This document shows, piece by piece, positions 1 through 7,076 of a stretch of 9,545 nt of DNA. This DNA comes from Massilia sp. UBA2604 (GTDB lineage Bacteria; Pseudomonadota; Gammaproteobacteria; Burkholderiales; Burkholderiaceae_D). The notes under the pieces are model-generated. The model ran no database searches and had not been told where the DNA came from. It saw nothing but the letters and a program-made list of their open reading frames with translations. Within the stretch, counting starts at the first letter, position 1. Every line of letters starts with the position of its first letter. The translations under genes and the position numbers were made by a program. The stretch is from positions 1 through 9,545 of the forward strand of contig DDKG01000097.1 of the NCBI GenBank assembly GCA_002339265.1. The letters are read 5' to 3'.

Positions 1-420
1 CAGAACAAGATGACCGGCGCCGCCGAGCAGTACCAGTACATCCTGCGCGACGAGTCGATGCACGTGAACTTCGGCATCGACCTGATCAACACGATCAAGA
101 TGGAAAACCCGCAGCTGTGGACGCCGGAATTCCGCGAAGAGATCAAGGCCCTGTTCCTGCAAGCCGTCGACCTGGAATACCGCTACGCCGAAGACACCAT
201 GCCACGCGGCGTGCTGGGCCTGAACGCCCCGATGTTCAAGGGCTACTTGCGCTTCATCGCGAATCGTCGTGCGGTGCAGATCGGCCTGGAGCCGCTGTTC
301 CCGAACGAAGAGAATCCGTTCCCGTGGATGAGCGAGATGATCGACTTGAAGAAGGAGCGTAACTTCTTCGAGACACGTGTGACCGAGTATCAGACTGGCG
401 GCACGCTGAGCTGGGATTGA
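1..420 (+). CDS. nrdB: Class Ia ribonucleoside-diphosphate reductase beta subunit, 3' part
   Basis: C-terminal 139 residues of the radical-generating R2 subunit, open at the left edge; the reading frame runs in from base 1. R2 holds a di-iron centre and tyrosyl radical and passes the radical to NrdA for reduction of ribonucleotides to dNTPs in the cytoplasm. Visible family marks: the second E-x-x-H metal-ligand motif (RDESMH, Glu codon 52-54, His codon 61-63), the following helix ([11 protein letters not shown]), and a short C-terminal tail ending LSWD. In this family the tail docks into NrdA, and its Tyr (codon 388-390, in VTEYQ) fits the inter-subunit radical-transfer tyrosine. The first iron ligands and the radical Tyr lie outside the window. 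nrdA would be expected upstream but is not visible. A strong terminator follows 26 bases after the stop, so this is probably the last gene of its operon. Identity is confident; only the 5' part is missing. Confidence 0.95.
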   Translation, partial: QNKMTGAAEQYQYILRDESMHVNFGIDLINTIKMENPQLWTPEFREEIKALFLQAVDLEYRYAEDTMPRGVLGLNAPMFKGYLRFIANRRAVQIGLEPLFPNEENPFPWMSEMIDLKKERNFFETRVTEYQTGGTLSWD

Positions 421-445
421 TTGCTGCCGGCATCGCATGAACGAC

Positions 446-475
446 AAAGCCCTGCGAGTGCGGGGCTTTCTTTTT
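446..475 (+). terminator. Intrinsic terminator of nrdB
   Basis: A 10-bp stem (AAAGCCCTGC at 446-455 with GCGGGGCTTT at 460-469, one G-U pair) closes a 4-nt loop and is followed by CTTTTT (470-475). The A-rich 5' arm and U-rich 3' side are typical of a rho-independent terminator. It starts 26 nt after the nrdB stop. On the other strand it could also serve the minus-strand VOC gene, which ends at 487 and would be transcribed into it, with the A-run giving a U-tract. Confidence 0.88.
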
Positions 476-486
476 CCTGAGGCGGC

Positions 487-909
487 TCAGACGTCTTTGG
501 CCGGCGCGATGTCAATCGACCACGTCACGCCGAAACGGTCCTTGAGCATGCCGTACAAAGGCGACCACTGGGCCGGCGCCAGCGCGTGCACGATGCAGGC
601 TTCTTGCGCCAATCCCTGCCACAACGTCCTGATCTCCTCTTCCGAATCGCCGCGCAGCGAAACGTGGAAGGCATTCTCGCCTTGATGCCACGGCGTGTCG
701 CTCGCCACGTCGAAGGCCATGATGCGAAAGCCGTTGGGGGCGGCTACCTGTCCCCAGACGATCCGCTGCGCATCCGAAGGATCGGCGACGCGGTCGAACT
801 GCGCATACGTGACCTGCGCGATGTCTCCGCCGAACACGGACTGATAAAAGGCCAGCGCGGCGCGCGCCTGGCCCTGGAAGTTGAGGTGGGTGACTACCTG
901 GACGGACAT
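487..909 (-). CDS. VOC family (PhnB-like) protein
   Basis: 140-aa vicinal-oxygen-chelate protein of the PhnB / 3-demethylubiquinone-methyltransferase-like type, usually a small dimeric cytoplasmic protein. Matching features: the opening beta strand VVTHLNFQG, the AALAFYQSVFGGDI helix (compare A-I-A-Y-Y-Q in PhnB), the central FRIMAFDV strand, the NAFHVSLRGDSEEEIRTLW segment, and the family ending in which a W-S-P-L-Y-G-M-L-K-D-R-F-G-V-x-W run leads to the last strand. The frame is open upstream to 1068, but the Met at 909 is chosen because AAGGAG (916-921) lies 6 nt upstream and the protein then begins exactly at the first family strand; longer versions would overlap the divergent regulator. 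The substrate is unknown: the family includes glyoxalase-like, resistance and uncharacterised members, so no enzyme name is assigned. It is divergent from a YafY-type regulator, a common pairing that suggests regulation by that neighbour. Confidence 0.85.
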   Translation of the reverse strand: MSVQVVTHLNFQGQARAALAFYQSVFGGDIAQVTYAQFDRVADPSDAQRIVWGQVAAPNGFRIMAFDVASDTPWHQGENAFHVSLRGDSEEEIRTLWQGLAQEACIVHALAPAQWSPLYGMLKDRFGVTWSIDIAPAKDV

Positions 910-961
910 CGAAAACTCCTTGGTGGGTTGTGGAAGACGGGTGCTACTATAGCCATCCGTC

Positions 962-978
962 CTGCCAGTTTTTGTCAG
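962..978. promoter_or_regulatory. Candidate operator of the YafY regulator in the shared VOC/regulator promoter region
   Basis: Interrupted dyad CTGCCA-GTTTT-TGTCAG, five of six positions symmetric, in the 75-bp gap between the two divergent starts and ending 6 nt before the regulator ATG. A minus-strand TATAGT (-10 like, 945-950) could drive the VOC gene, and a plus-strand TGCTACTAT (extended -10 like, about 942-950) could drive the regulator. The dyad lies on the start-proximal side of the regulator's own promoter, consistent with autorepression, and upstream of the VOC promoter. The symmetry is seen directly; binding by the neighbouring protein is inference. Confidence 0.4.
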
Positions 979-984
979 TAGAAG

Positions 985-1680
985 ATGTCGCGCACAAACC
1001 GTCTGTTTCGCCTCCTCGATGCCCTGCGTCGCCTGCCCGCGCCGGTCACGGCTGCCCAGCTGGCGCAAGAGACCGGCGTCTCGGTGCGCTCGGTCTATCG
1101 CGATATCGAGACCGTGCGTGCGGGCGGCGCCGAGATCGGCGGCGAGCGCGGTTTCGGCTACACGCTGGTCGAAGACGGCACCCTGCGTCCCCAGACCTTC
1201 AGCCGCCTCGAGATCGAGGCGCTCACCCTCGGATTGGCCGAAGTGCGCGGCATGGGCGACCCGCAGCTCGTCGCGGCGGCGGAGGCAGTGCTGGCCAAGG
1301 TGGCCGCGACCCTGCCGTCGCTAGGCCAGCAGCACCTGCTGCATGCGGTGTCGCGGGTCCACCATTTCAGCGAGCGTTTCGCGCGGCTGCCCGACATGGC
1401 GCTGATCCGCGCCTGCTGCTGGCGCGAAGAAGCGATCACGATCGATTACGTTGACCGCGACGGCGCCGCGACCAGCCGCACCATCTGGCCGCTCGCCATC
1501 GTCTACCTCGACCGGATGCTGGTGGTGCTTGCGCGCTGCTGCCTGCGCGAAGACTTCAGGATGTTCCGTGCCGACCGCATCGCCTCGGTGAAAGCTGCCG
1601 GCGTCAGCTTCAGGCCGCGCCGGGCGGCGCTGCTGCGTGAGTACAGCGCTCGGATATTCGACGCCGATAGCCGTTCCTAG
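985..1680 (+). CDS. YafY-type transcriptional regulator (HTH_11 + WYL domain)
   Basis: 231-aa DNA-binding regulator. Residues about 5-60 form the HTH_11/DeoR-like winged helix: RLFRLLDALRR, the turn VTAAQLAQETGVSVRSVYRDI and the wing ERGFGYTL. A helical linker follows (about 65-130), then a WYL ligand-sensing domain (about 135-205) with RTIWPLAIVYLDRMLVVLA and the family end RMFRADRI. The W-Y-L triad itself is only partly kept (VYLDR), which is normal for this proteobacterial subgroup. Length matches the family. ATG 985 begins directly at the conserved S-R-x-x-R-L-F-x-L-L; the ribosome site is weak (AGAAG touching the start), so translation may be low. It is divergent from the VOC gene, its likeliest target, with a candidate operator in the gap. 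The effector is unknown. It converges with the histidine kinase gene with only 21 bases between the stops. Confidence 0.88.
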   Translation: MSRTNRLFRLLDALRRLPAPVTAAQLAQETGVSVRSVYRDIETVRAGGAEIGGERGFGYTLVEDGTLRPQTFSRLEIEALTLGLAEVRGMGDPQLVAAAEAVLAKVAATLPSLGQQHLLHAVSRVHHFSERFARLPDMALIRACCWREEAITIDYVDRDGAATSRTIWPLAIVYLDRMLVVLARCCLREDFRMFRADRIASVKAAGVSFRPRRAALLREYSARIFDADSRS

Positions 1681-1701
1681 ACGCGGCAGATTGGCGGTCG
1701 T

Positions 1702-4152
1702 CTAGCCGGCTGGCCGCGCCAGCAGGGCCAGCAGGGCGTCGGTCGACACCGGCTTCACCAGGTGGTGGTCGAACCCCGCGTCCAGCGCCTTCATGCGGTC
1801 TTCTTCACGCCCGTAACCGGTGAGTGCCACCAGCATCGCGCCGGCGGTCCCGGGTAGCTGGCGCAGGCGCTGCGCCAGCTCGTAGCCGTCCATATCCGGC
1901 AGGCCGATGTCGAGAATGCAGGCGTCCACCGGCGTGGCTTGCGCCCGAGTCAGGGCATCGTGCGGGCCATGTTCGACGGTGACCTCGTGGCCGGCCATTT
2001 CCAGGAACATCGCCAGCATCTGGGCGGCATCCTCATTGTCGTCGACCAGAAGCACGCGCCGGCGCTCACCCGCCGTGGCGGCGCGTGGCACGTCGCCGCC
2101 AGCTGCCGGCCAGGGTGCGACGACGCGTGGCAAGGTGATGGTGAAGCGGCTGCCCTGGCCCGGGCCGGCGCTATCGCAGCGCACGGCCCCGCCATGCAGC
2201 TCAACCAGGCTCTTTACCAGGGCCAGGCCGATCCCGAGCCCGCCCTGGGAGCGGTCGGTGCTGCGGTCGGCCTGGGTAAAGAGGTCGAATACCCGCGGCT
2301 GCAGCTCCGGGGCGATGCCGATCCCGTCGTCTTCCACGGCCAGGATCACCTGCGTGGCGGTGGTCTGCATCGTTACCCGCACGCTGCCGGCGTGTGGCGT
2401 GTACTTGGCAGCGTTGTTGAGCAGGTTGGTCAGGATCTGGACCAGGCGCTTCTGGTCGCCCAGGACGTGGGCCGGCTCCGGCGCCAGTTCCAGCGTCAGC
2501 CGGTGCTTTTTCGCTTCCATCAGCGGGCGCGACTGCTCGATGGCGTCGGCGATGACCTGCTTCATGTCCAGGTTGTGCCGTTCCAGCTCGACCAGGCCGC
2601 GCGTCACCCGCGAAACATCGAGCAGGTCGTCCACCAGTCCGGTCATGTGCCCGACCTGGCGCGAGACGATCTGGCTGGTGCGGCGCAGCCGCTCGCCGTC
2701 CAGCTGCGCGGTTGCGAGCAGCTCAGCCGCGGCGCGGATCGGCGCCATCGGATTACGCAGCTCATGCGCCAGCATGGCCAGGAATTCGTCCTTGCGGCGA
2801 TCGGCATCGCGCAGTGCGTCCTCGGCGCGCTTGCGCTTGCCGATGTCGACGCTGATCGCCAGCATGGTCGGCACCGATCCGCTTCCGGCCGCGCGGATCA
2901 GGTTGACTGTGTTGTTGACCCAGACCACGCTTCCATCGGGCCGCACATAGCGCTTCTCGATTTCAAACGGCTCGCCGCTGACGGCCGCCTGTTGGAAAAG
3001 GACGAGGTTGGCGGCGATGTCGTCCGGGTGGGTCAGATCCTGCATTCGCCTGCCGAGCAGGTCATCGCGAGTGCGGCCCACGATCTGGCAATACCGGTCG
3101 TTGACGCGCACGATCCGACCTTCCAGGTCGGTTTCGCAGATGCCCCCGGCGGACTGTTCGAACAGGGACTGCAGGTGCGCCTCGCTATCGCGCAGCGCGC
3201 ATTCGGTGCGCCGGCGGTCGGTGAGGTCGACAAAGGTGCAGACCGCACCTTGCAGCTGGCCATCCTGCCAGACTGGCCGCGCGCGGTATTCGACCGGAAA
3301 GGCCGAGCCATCCATCCTGTAGAACATCTCGTCCTGGACGTGGGCCGGCACGCCGTCGCGCGCCGCGCGATAGATCGGGCATTCGACCACCGGGTAGTGC
3401 GAACCGTCGGGATGCGAATGATGGATCACATCGTGCAGCTTCCTGCCGATCGCGTCTTCCTCACGCTCGAAGCCCAGCATCTTCACGAAGGCGGCATTGC
3501 ACATGATGGTCACGCCGTCGCGGTCGACCGAATAAAAACCTTCCTCGGTGCAGTCGAGTAGCAGGCGCAGGTAATCGTGGCTGGCGCGTACCCGTTCCTC
3601 GGCCTTGCGCAGCTCGACGGCGATGCGGCCCCGCTCGATCGACTCCCAGCAGCGCTGGGCCACGGCGGCCACCAGCTGGATTTCATGCTCGTGCCAGTGG
3701 CGCAGCGCCGTGGTGTGCACCGCCATGCCGGCTACCCAGCGTCCTGCCTTGACGATCGGCACCGACACCACCGCACGAATGCCGGCGTCCCGATAGGCCT
3801 GGAGGACGTCGGCAACGCGCGTGTCGCTCTCGGCGTCTCCCACCACGTATGGCAGGCCGGAGCGGTTCAGGCGAACGAATTCGGCGCCGAAATCGGCCAG
3901 CCCGTACAGGCCGACGATGCTGTGGAGGCCGTCGGTATAGTTGCCGGTCAGGGTGAACTGGCCCAATTCGTCGTCCACCCAGGCGTAGGCGCAGCGCTGC
4001 ACGCCAAGGTGACGGCCAAGGATGGTAGCGGCTGTCTGGGCGATGTCTTCCGGAGCCGTCAACGGCCCGATCGCGTCGTCGAGCGCGGCGATGAAACGAT
4101 ACCGTTCCAGTTCGGCGAGCAAAGGCTCCTGCTTGTTGTCGTGTAACGGCAT
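1702..4152 (-). CDS. Soluble hybrid sensor histidine kinase/response regulator (GAF-PAS-PAS-HisKA-HATPase-REC)
   Basis: 816-aa signalling protein with no transmembrane segment, so a cytoplasmic sensor. Domain order: GAF (about 30-170), PAS1 with PAC (about 190-315), PAS2 with PAC (about 322-440), HisKA (about 450-520), HATPase_c (about 560-677), receiver (about 698-812). Key residues: phosphoacceptor His463 in [11 protein letters not shown]-box [11 protein letters not shown]1 DDGIGIAP; F-box FDLFTQ; G2 [11 protein letters not shown]; receiver acidic pair D704/D705 in LLVDDNED, phospho-Asp748 in [12 protein letters not shown], Thr778 in LTGYG and Lys800 in LVKP. The kinase is therefore complete and should autophosphorylate and pass phosphate to its own receiver. 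There is no HPt domain and no separate response regulator nearby, so the output partner is unknown. Start: the frame is open to an ATG at 4200, but that ATG overlaps a perfect TATAAT on this strand, so the Met at 4152 (MPLHDNKQ) is preferred; its ribosome site is weak. Signal and cofactor are not evident; the GAF lacks phytochrome hallmarks. Confidence 0.9.
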   Translation of the reverse strand: MPLHDNKQEPLLAELERYRFIAALDDAIGPLTAPEDIAQTAATILGRHLGVQRCAYAWVDDELGQFTLTGNYTDGLHSIVGLYGLADFGAEFVRLNRSGLPYVVGDAESDTRVADVLQAYRDAGIRAVVSVPIVKAGRWVAGMAVHTTALRHWHEHEIQLVAAVAQRCWESIERGRIAVELRKAEERVRASHDYLRLLLDCTEEGFYSVDRDGVTIMCNAAFVKMLGFEREEDAIGRKLHDVIHHSHPDGSHYPVVECPIYRAARDGVPAHVQDEMFYRMDGSAFPVEYRARPVWQDGQLQGAVCTFVDLTDRRRTECALRDSEAHLQSLFEQSAGGICETDLEGRIVRVNDRYCQIVGRTRDDLLGRRMQDLTHPDDIAANLVLFQQAAVSGEPFEIEKRYVRPDGSVVWVNNTVNLIRAAGSGSVPTMLAISVDIGKRKRAEDALRDADRRKDEFLAMLAHELRNPMAPIRAAAELLATAQLDGERLRRTSQIVSRQVGHMTGLVDDLLDVSRVTRGLVELERHNLDMKQVIADAIEQSRPLMEAKKHRLTLELAPEPAHVLGDQKRLVQILTNLLNNAAKYTPHAGSVRVTMQTTATQVILAVEDDGIGIAPELQPRVFDLFTQADRSTDRSQGGLGIGLALVKSLVELHGGAVRCDSAGPGQGSRFTITLPRVVAPWPAAGGDVPRAATAGERRRVLLVDDNEDAAQMLAMFLEMAGHEVTVEHGPHDALTRAQATPVDACILDIGLPDMDGYELAQRLRQLPGTAGAMLVALTGYGREEDRMKALDAGFDHHLVKPVSTDALLALLARPAG

Positions 4153-4198
4153 GTCTCGAATGAGGCTGGTGGATGGCGAATGCAATCGCGATGGCGCC

Positions 4199-4227
4199 AT
4201 TATAGGTGCGCACCCGCGGCATCCACG
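4199..4227 (-). promoter_or_regulatory. Candidate promoter of the hybrid kinase
   Basis: A perfect TATAAT lies on the minus strand at 4204-4199. The -35 position (about 4222-4227) has no clear TTGACA match. Transcription would start near 4192, leaving roughly 40 nt before the ATG at 4152 and placing the upstream ATG at 4200 before the transcript start. The missing -35 suggests an activator, or that the -10 match is by chance. Confidence 0.4.
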
Positions 4228-4247
4228 CGCCGTTTGGCCAGGCGCGT
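4225..4247. repeat. 7-bp inverted repeat with 9-bp spacer at the kinase -35 position
   Basis: ACGCGCC (4225-4231) and GGCGCGT (4241-4247) are perfect reverse complements separated by 9 bases. The dyad overlaps the -35 position of the minus-strand kinase promoter, where a regulator could bind. No U-run follows on either strand, so it is not a terminator. Confidence 0.4.
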
Positions 4248-4267
4248 CAATACGCGGAAAAAACGCG

Positions 4268-4297
4268 ATGGCAAGGCTGGTCCGCTTGCCCTATGAT
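4268..4297 (+). promoter_or_regulatory. Candidate promoter and operator of the cytochrome c-dehydrogenase gene
   Basis: TATGAT (4292-4297, 5 of 6 to consensus) with ATGGCA (4268-4273, 4 of 6) 18 bases upstream; transcription would start near 4304. Between the two boxes and overlapping the -35 is a perfect dyad GGCAAG-N9-CTTGCC (4270-4290), placed where a repressor would block RNA polymerase. The promoter call is weak alone; the dyad position adds support. Confidence 0.4.
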
Positions 4298-4329
4298 GGC
4301 GATTTTTCACGCCTGATCAGGAGACAACC

Positions 4330-6042
4330 TTGCAAGCCAACCCCCTGACGCTGCATGCCCTCATGCTCGCCAGCCTGGCGACGGTATCCGTCGCTAACGC
4401 CGCCTCGGCGCCGCAAGTCACCGCCGGCCGCACCATCTTCCAGAACAACTGCGCCAGCTGCCACACGGTCGATTCGACGCTGTCGCCGCTGGCCGGCCCC
4501 GGCGTGTTCGGCGTCGTCGGGCGCAAGGCTGCCGGCGTTCCCGGCTTCGGCTATTCGGGCGCGCTGGCCAAGGCCGGCGCCGCGGGCCTGGTCTGGACCC
4601 GTGAAGAACTGGACGTGTTCCTGCTCGACCCGGCCAAGCGGGTGCCCGGCACCACGATGCCGGTCGGCCTGCCGGACCAGAAGATGCGCACGGCGCTGAT
4701 CGACTACCTGGCCAGCCTGCAGGGACCTGCCACCGCCGCCGCCGCCCCTGCCGCTGCCGCTGCCGCAAAGCCGCTGGAGCGCGCCGGCTCCTGGGACGAC
4801 ACCCAGCCCGGCAAGATCTTCCACATCAAGCCGAGCGACCTGGCCAAGCCGTTCGCCACCCAAAGCGCCGGCAACAGCCCGCGCGTGCAGGCGCGTCCGA
4901 ACGGCACGCTGCCCGTCGTGATGCCGGGCTTCGAGGTGAGCGTGTTCGCCCAGGACGAGGACAAGCCGCGCGTGGCGCTGCGCGCGCCGAACGGCGACGT
5001 GTTCCTGGCCGCGACCGGCGCCGGTGAAGTGAAAGTGCTTCGCTCGAAGAACGGCGACAAGGCCGATACCGCCGGGGTGTTCGCCACCGGCCTGTCGCGT
5101 CCCTACGGCATGGCGTTCTGGCCTTCCGGCGCCAACCCGCAATACCTGTACGTGGCCAACGTCAATTCGGTGGTGCGCATCCCTTACCGCAACGGCGACC
5201 TGAAAGCGCGCGGGCAAGCGGAGGTGGTGATCCCCGAACTGTCCGAGACCAGCGGCGGCCACACCACCCGCACCCTGGTGTTCTCGAAGGACGACAGAAC
5301 GATGTTGCTGTCGATCGGCTCGGCCACCAACGTCGCCAGCGACATCGGACCCAAGCCGCCGCTGCCGCTCGCCGAGTGGGAGAAAAAGCATGGTTTCGGC
5401 GCCGCCTGGGGCGTCGAGACCGACCGCGCCACCGTGATGGCCTTCGACCCGGACGGCAAGAACCGCCGCACCTACGCGACGGGCCTGCGCAACTGCGTCG
5501 GATTGCTGGTGTACCCAGCCACCGGCGACGTGATGTGCAATGTGAACGAGCGCGACGCGCTGGGCGACAACCTGCCGCCGGACTACCTGACGCGCGTGAA
5601 GCAGGGCGGCTTCTATGGCTGGCCGTGGTACTACATCGGCGACAACGAGGATCCGCGCCAGAAAGGCATCCGTCCGGACCTGAAGGGCAAGACGATCACC
5701 CCCGACGTGCTGCTGCAGGCCCACTCGGCGCCGCTGGGCATGGTGGTCTACCACGCGCCGAAGGGCGCGAAGCATGCCTTCCCGAAGGAGTACGAGGGCG
5801 AGGTCTTCGTCGCGCTGCACGGCTCCTGGAACCGCGGCGTGCGCACCGGCTACAAGGTGGCGCGCGTGTTCATGAAGGATGGCGTGCCGACCGGCCAGTA
5901 CCAGGACTTCATGAGCGGCATGGTGATCAGCGATCGCGACGTCTGGGGCCGCCCGGCCGCGGTCGAAGTCGCGGCCGACGGCGCCTTGCTGGTGGTGGAC
6001 GATGCCGGCGGCACCGTGTGGCGGATCGTCCCGAAACGCTAG
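4330..6042 (+). CDS. Secreted cytochrome c fused to PQQ-dependent sorbosone/pyranose dehydrogenase-like domain
   Basis: 570-aa periplasmic redox protein. A signal peptide (about 1-24, cleavage near VANA-A) has a hydrophobic core but no positive N-region, which is unusual. Residues about 30-131 are a class I cytochrome c: haem site C41-A-S-C44-H45 and likely axial Met110 in GTTMPVG. A low-complexity Ala linker follows (about 133-147). Residues about 195-570 are a six-bladed propeller of the sorbosone dehydrogenase/soluble PQQ glucose dehydrogenase family: GLSRPYGMAF, GGHTTRTLVF (His311, expected catalytic base), TGLRNCVGL (Arg387), the NERDALGDNLPPDY signature (406-419), GGFYGWPW, SAPLGMVVY and ALHGSWNR. 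It should oxidise a sugar or sugar aldehyde with PQQ and pass electrons directly to the fused haem. The substrate cannot be told. Start: no ATG fits; TTG 4330 has AGGAGA (4319-4324) 5 nt upstream and is immediately followed by the signal peptide. No pqq genes are in the window. The long minus-strand frame across it is a GC shadow. Confidence 0.9.
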   Translation: MQANPLTLHALMLASLATVSVANAASAPQVTAGRTIFQNNCASCHTVDSTLSPLAGPGVFGVVGRKAAGVPGFGYSGALAKAGAAGLVWTREELDVFLLDPAKRVPGTTMPVGLPDQKMRTALIDYLASLQGPATAAAAPAAAAAAKPLERAGSWDDTQPGKIFHIKPSDLAKPFATQSAGNSPRVQARPNGTLPVVMPGFEVSVFAQDEDKPRVALRAPNGDVFLAATGAGEVKVLRSKNGDKADTAGVFATGLSRPYGMAFWPSGANPQYLYVANVNSVVRIPYRNGDLKARGQAEVVIPELSETSGGHTTRTLVFSKDDRTMLLSIGSATNVASDIGPKPPLPLAEWEKKHGFGAAWGVETDRATVMAFDPDGKNRRTYATGLRNCVGLLVYPATGDVMCNVNERDALGDNLPPDYLTRVKQGGFYGWPWYYIGDNEDPRQKGIRPDLKGKTITPDVLLQAHSAPLGMVVYHAPKGAKHAFPKEYEGEVFVALHGSWNRGVRTGYKVARVFMKDGVPTGQYQDFMSGMVISDRDVWGRPAAVEVAADGALLVVDDAGGTVWRIVPKR

Positions 6043-6045
6043 ATC

Positions 6046-6109
6046 GGACATCGCGCTTGCGCTAAGATGGGATCGACGCGGCGTTCGCCGCATCGATCCC
6101 TGGATGTCC
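6046..6109. repeat. Long-stem inverted repeat between the dehydrogenase and lipoprotein genes
   Basis: GGGATCGA (6069-6076) pairs with TCGATCCC (6093-6100); inside, after one C-A mismatch, GCGGC pairs with GCCGC around GTTC, giving a stem of about 13 bp. Outside it GGACATC (6046-6052) pairs with GATGTCC (6103-6109), enclosing also a tight GCGC-TT-GCGC. The whole could fold as a branched element. No U-run follows, so it is not a standard intrinsic terminator. It begins 4 nt after the dehydrogenase stop and ends just before the lipoprotein ribosome site (CGGAG, 6116-6120), so it may separate the two genes or structure the lipoprotein leader. Confidence 0.6.
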
Positions 6110-6126
6110 ACCCTCCGGAGCAGCGT

Positions 6127-6534
6127 ATGCGCCACCCTGTCATCTTGCTGGCAGTTCTTCCTGCCCTCACGCTCGGCGCCTGTTCCGCCAGGCAGCCGGA
6201 ACCCGTCGTCCTGCCGCCGCTGGCCCTGGCCGTCCAGGACAAGGACACGCCGCGCGACGAAGCCTGCACCGGCTTGATCGAACGCGCCGTGGCGCGCGAC
6301 GGCGAGGGTGGTTTCAAGCTGGCAGGCATGCTCAATACGAACACCCATCCTAAACCCGGCCAGTCGAAGGATCCCCTCATACCCATCGGCAGCCATCCTG
6401 CGAATACGCCGAGCCGGCAACTGGACGGCACCTTCCGCGCGCTCTTCGTCAATTGCGAAACGCGCCAGGCTTATGTCTCAAAGCGTGGCGCGGTCATCGA
6501 CATCACTTACTGGTACGGGCCGTTCGGCCTGTAA
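6127..6534 (+). CDS. Small putative outer-membrane lipoprotein, unknown function
   Basis: 135 aa, not recognised. The N-terminus is a lipoprotein signal: MRH, a hydrophobic stretch, then lipobox LGAC with Cys19 as the lipidated residue. Ser follows the Cys, which favours outer-membrane sorting. The mature part is about 117 residues with a Pro-rich start and two further cysteines (Cys47 in DEACTGL, Cys110 in FVNCETR) that could form a disulfide, ending in an aromatic strand (DITYWYGPFGL). Start: the frame is open from 6067, but ATG 6127 is chosen because CGGAG lies 6 nt upstream and the signal peptide starts there; the earlier Met falls inside the inverted repeat. It lies 84 bases after the dehydrogenase on the same strand, with a hairpin between, so co-transcription is uncertain. 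Its stop is 16 bases from the convergent doxX1 stop, with no terminator visible. Confidence 0.75.
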   Translation: MRHPVILLAVLPALTLGACSARQPEPVVLPPLALAVQDKDTPRDEACTGLIERAVARDGEGGFKLAGMLNTNTHPKPGQSKDPLIPIGSHPANTPSRQLDGTFRALFVNCETRQAYVSKRGAVIDITYWYGPFGL

Positions 6535-6550
6535 GCCGCGCTGTGATTCC

Positions 6551-6979
6551 TCACGCTGCCAGCGGCAGGGCCTTGCGGCCGGCAGCCGCGTCCAGGCTCC
6601 AGGCGCCGGCGCCGAAGGCCACCACCTGCAGCAGGCCGCCGGCCATCGCGACGTTCTTCAGCAGGTGGATCAGCTGGTTCTGGTCGCCGATCGCGTTATG
6701 GAAGACGAAGGCCGTCACCAGCGAGAACGCGGCCAGGCCGGCTGCCACCAGGCGGGTCTTGTAGCCGAGGGCGAGCAGGGCGCCGCCGCCGATCTCGATG
6801 GCGATCGCACCGACCAGGGCGAGCGAGGCGAAAGGCAGGCCGACCGATTCGATATAGCCCAGCGTCCCCTCCGGGGCCAGCGCCTTGCCGACACCGCTGA
6901 AGATGAAGATCGTGGCCATCAGGATGCGGCCGATGGCCGGGACGATCGATTGGCTGGTCTGGGTGGTGTTGGCGTACAT
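6551..6979 (-). CDS. DoxX family membrane protein (DoxX1)
   Basis: 142-aa integral membrane protein with four predicted transmembrane segments (about 12-31, 50-72, 77-94, 108-128). Family marks: GRILMATIFIFSGVGK at the N-terminus, the segment-2 core AIEIGGGALLALGYKTR with Glu62, and the C-terminal LIHLLKNVAMAGGLLQV. DoxX-family proteins are small inner-membrane proteins linked to redox and thiol or quinone metabolism in some bacteria; the exact role here is unknown. ATG 6979 has AAAGGA (6986-6991) 6 nt upstream. It is divergent from a LysR regulator, which is the likeliest regulator. A paralogue, DoxX2, lies 1.3 kb to the right in the same orientation: same length, no gaps, 72 of 142 positions identical by hand count. 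Confidence 0.9.
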   Translation of the reverse strand: MYANTTQTSQSIVPAIGRILMATIFIFSGVGKALAPEGTLGYIESVGLPFASLALVGAIAIEIGGGALLALGYKTRLVAAGLAAFSLVTAFVFHNAIGDQNQLIHLLKNVAMAGGLLQVVAFGAGAWSLDAAAGRKALPLAA

Positions 6980-7015
6980 GGTCGTTCCTTTCGAATGGTT
7001 GTTATTGGTGACGCC

Positions 7016-7044
7016 ATCGTAGGTGCGGCGTCCATGAACGTCAT
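7016..7044 (-). promoter_or_regulatory. Candidate doxX1 promoter
   Basis: Minus-strand ATGACG (7044-7039, 4 of 6 to TTGACA), exactly 17 bases, then TACGAT (7021-7016, 4 of 6 to TATAAT). Transcription would start about 30 nt before the doxX1 ATG. Both boxes are imperfect, as expected for an activator-dependent promoter next to a LysR gene. A GATAGATCGATC stretch (7054-7065) just upstream of the -35 could be part of the activator site. Confidence 0.4.
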
Positions 7045-7076
7045 CCTACGCAAGATAGATCGATCCAAGAAGCCTA

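Noticed and set aside
910..1068. N-terminal extension of the VOC protein up to 1068
   Set aside because: It would overlap the divergent regulator start, and the ribosome site and family alignment both point to 909.
1939..3561. 540-codon plus-strand frame inside the histidine kinase
   Set aside because: Antisense to a kinase with all catalytic motifs intact; composition is that of a shadow frame and no ribosome site is present.
4153..4200. Kinase start at the ATG at 4200
   Set aside because: That ATG overlaps a perfect minus-strand TATAAT, so the transcript would begin after it; the Met at 4152 fits better, although neither has a strong ribosome site.
4291..6420. 709-codon minus-strand frame opposite the cytochrome-dehydrogenase and lipoprotein genes
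   Set aside because: It is His/Arg/Gly-rich with no domain pattern, runs antisense to a well-supported gene and crosses two genes; typical of a high-GC shadow frame.
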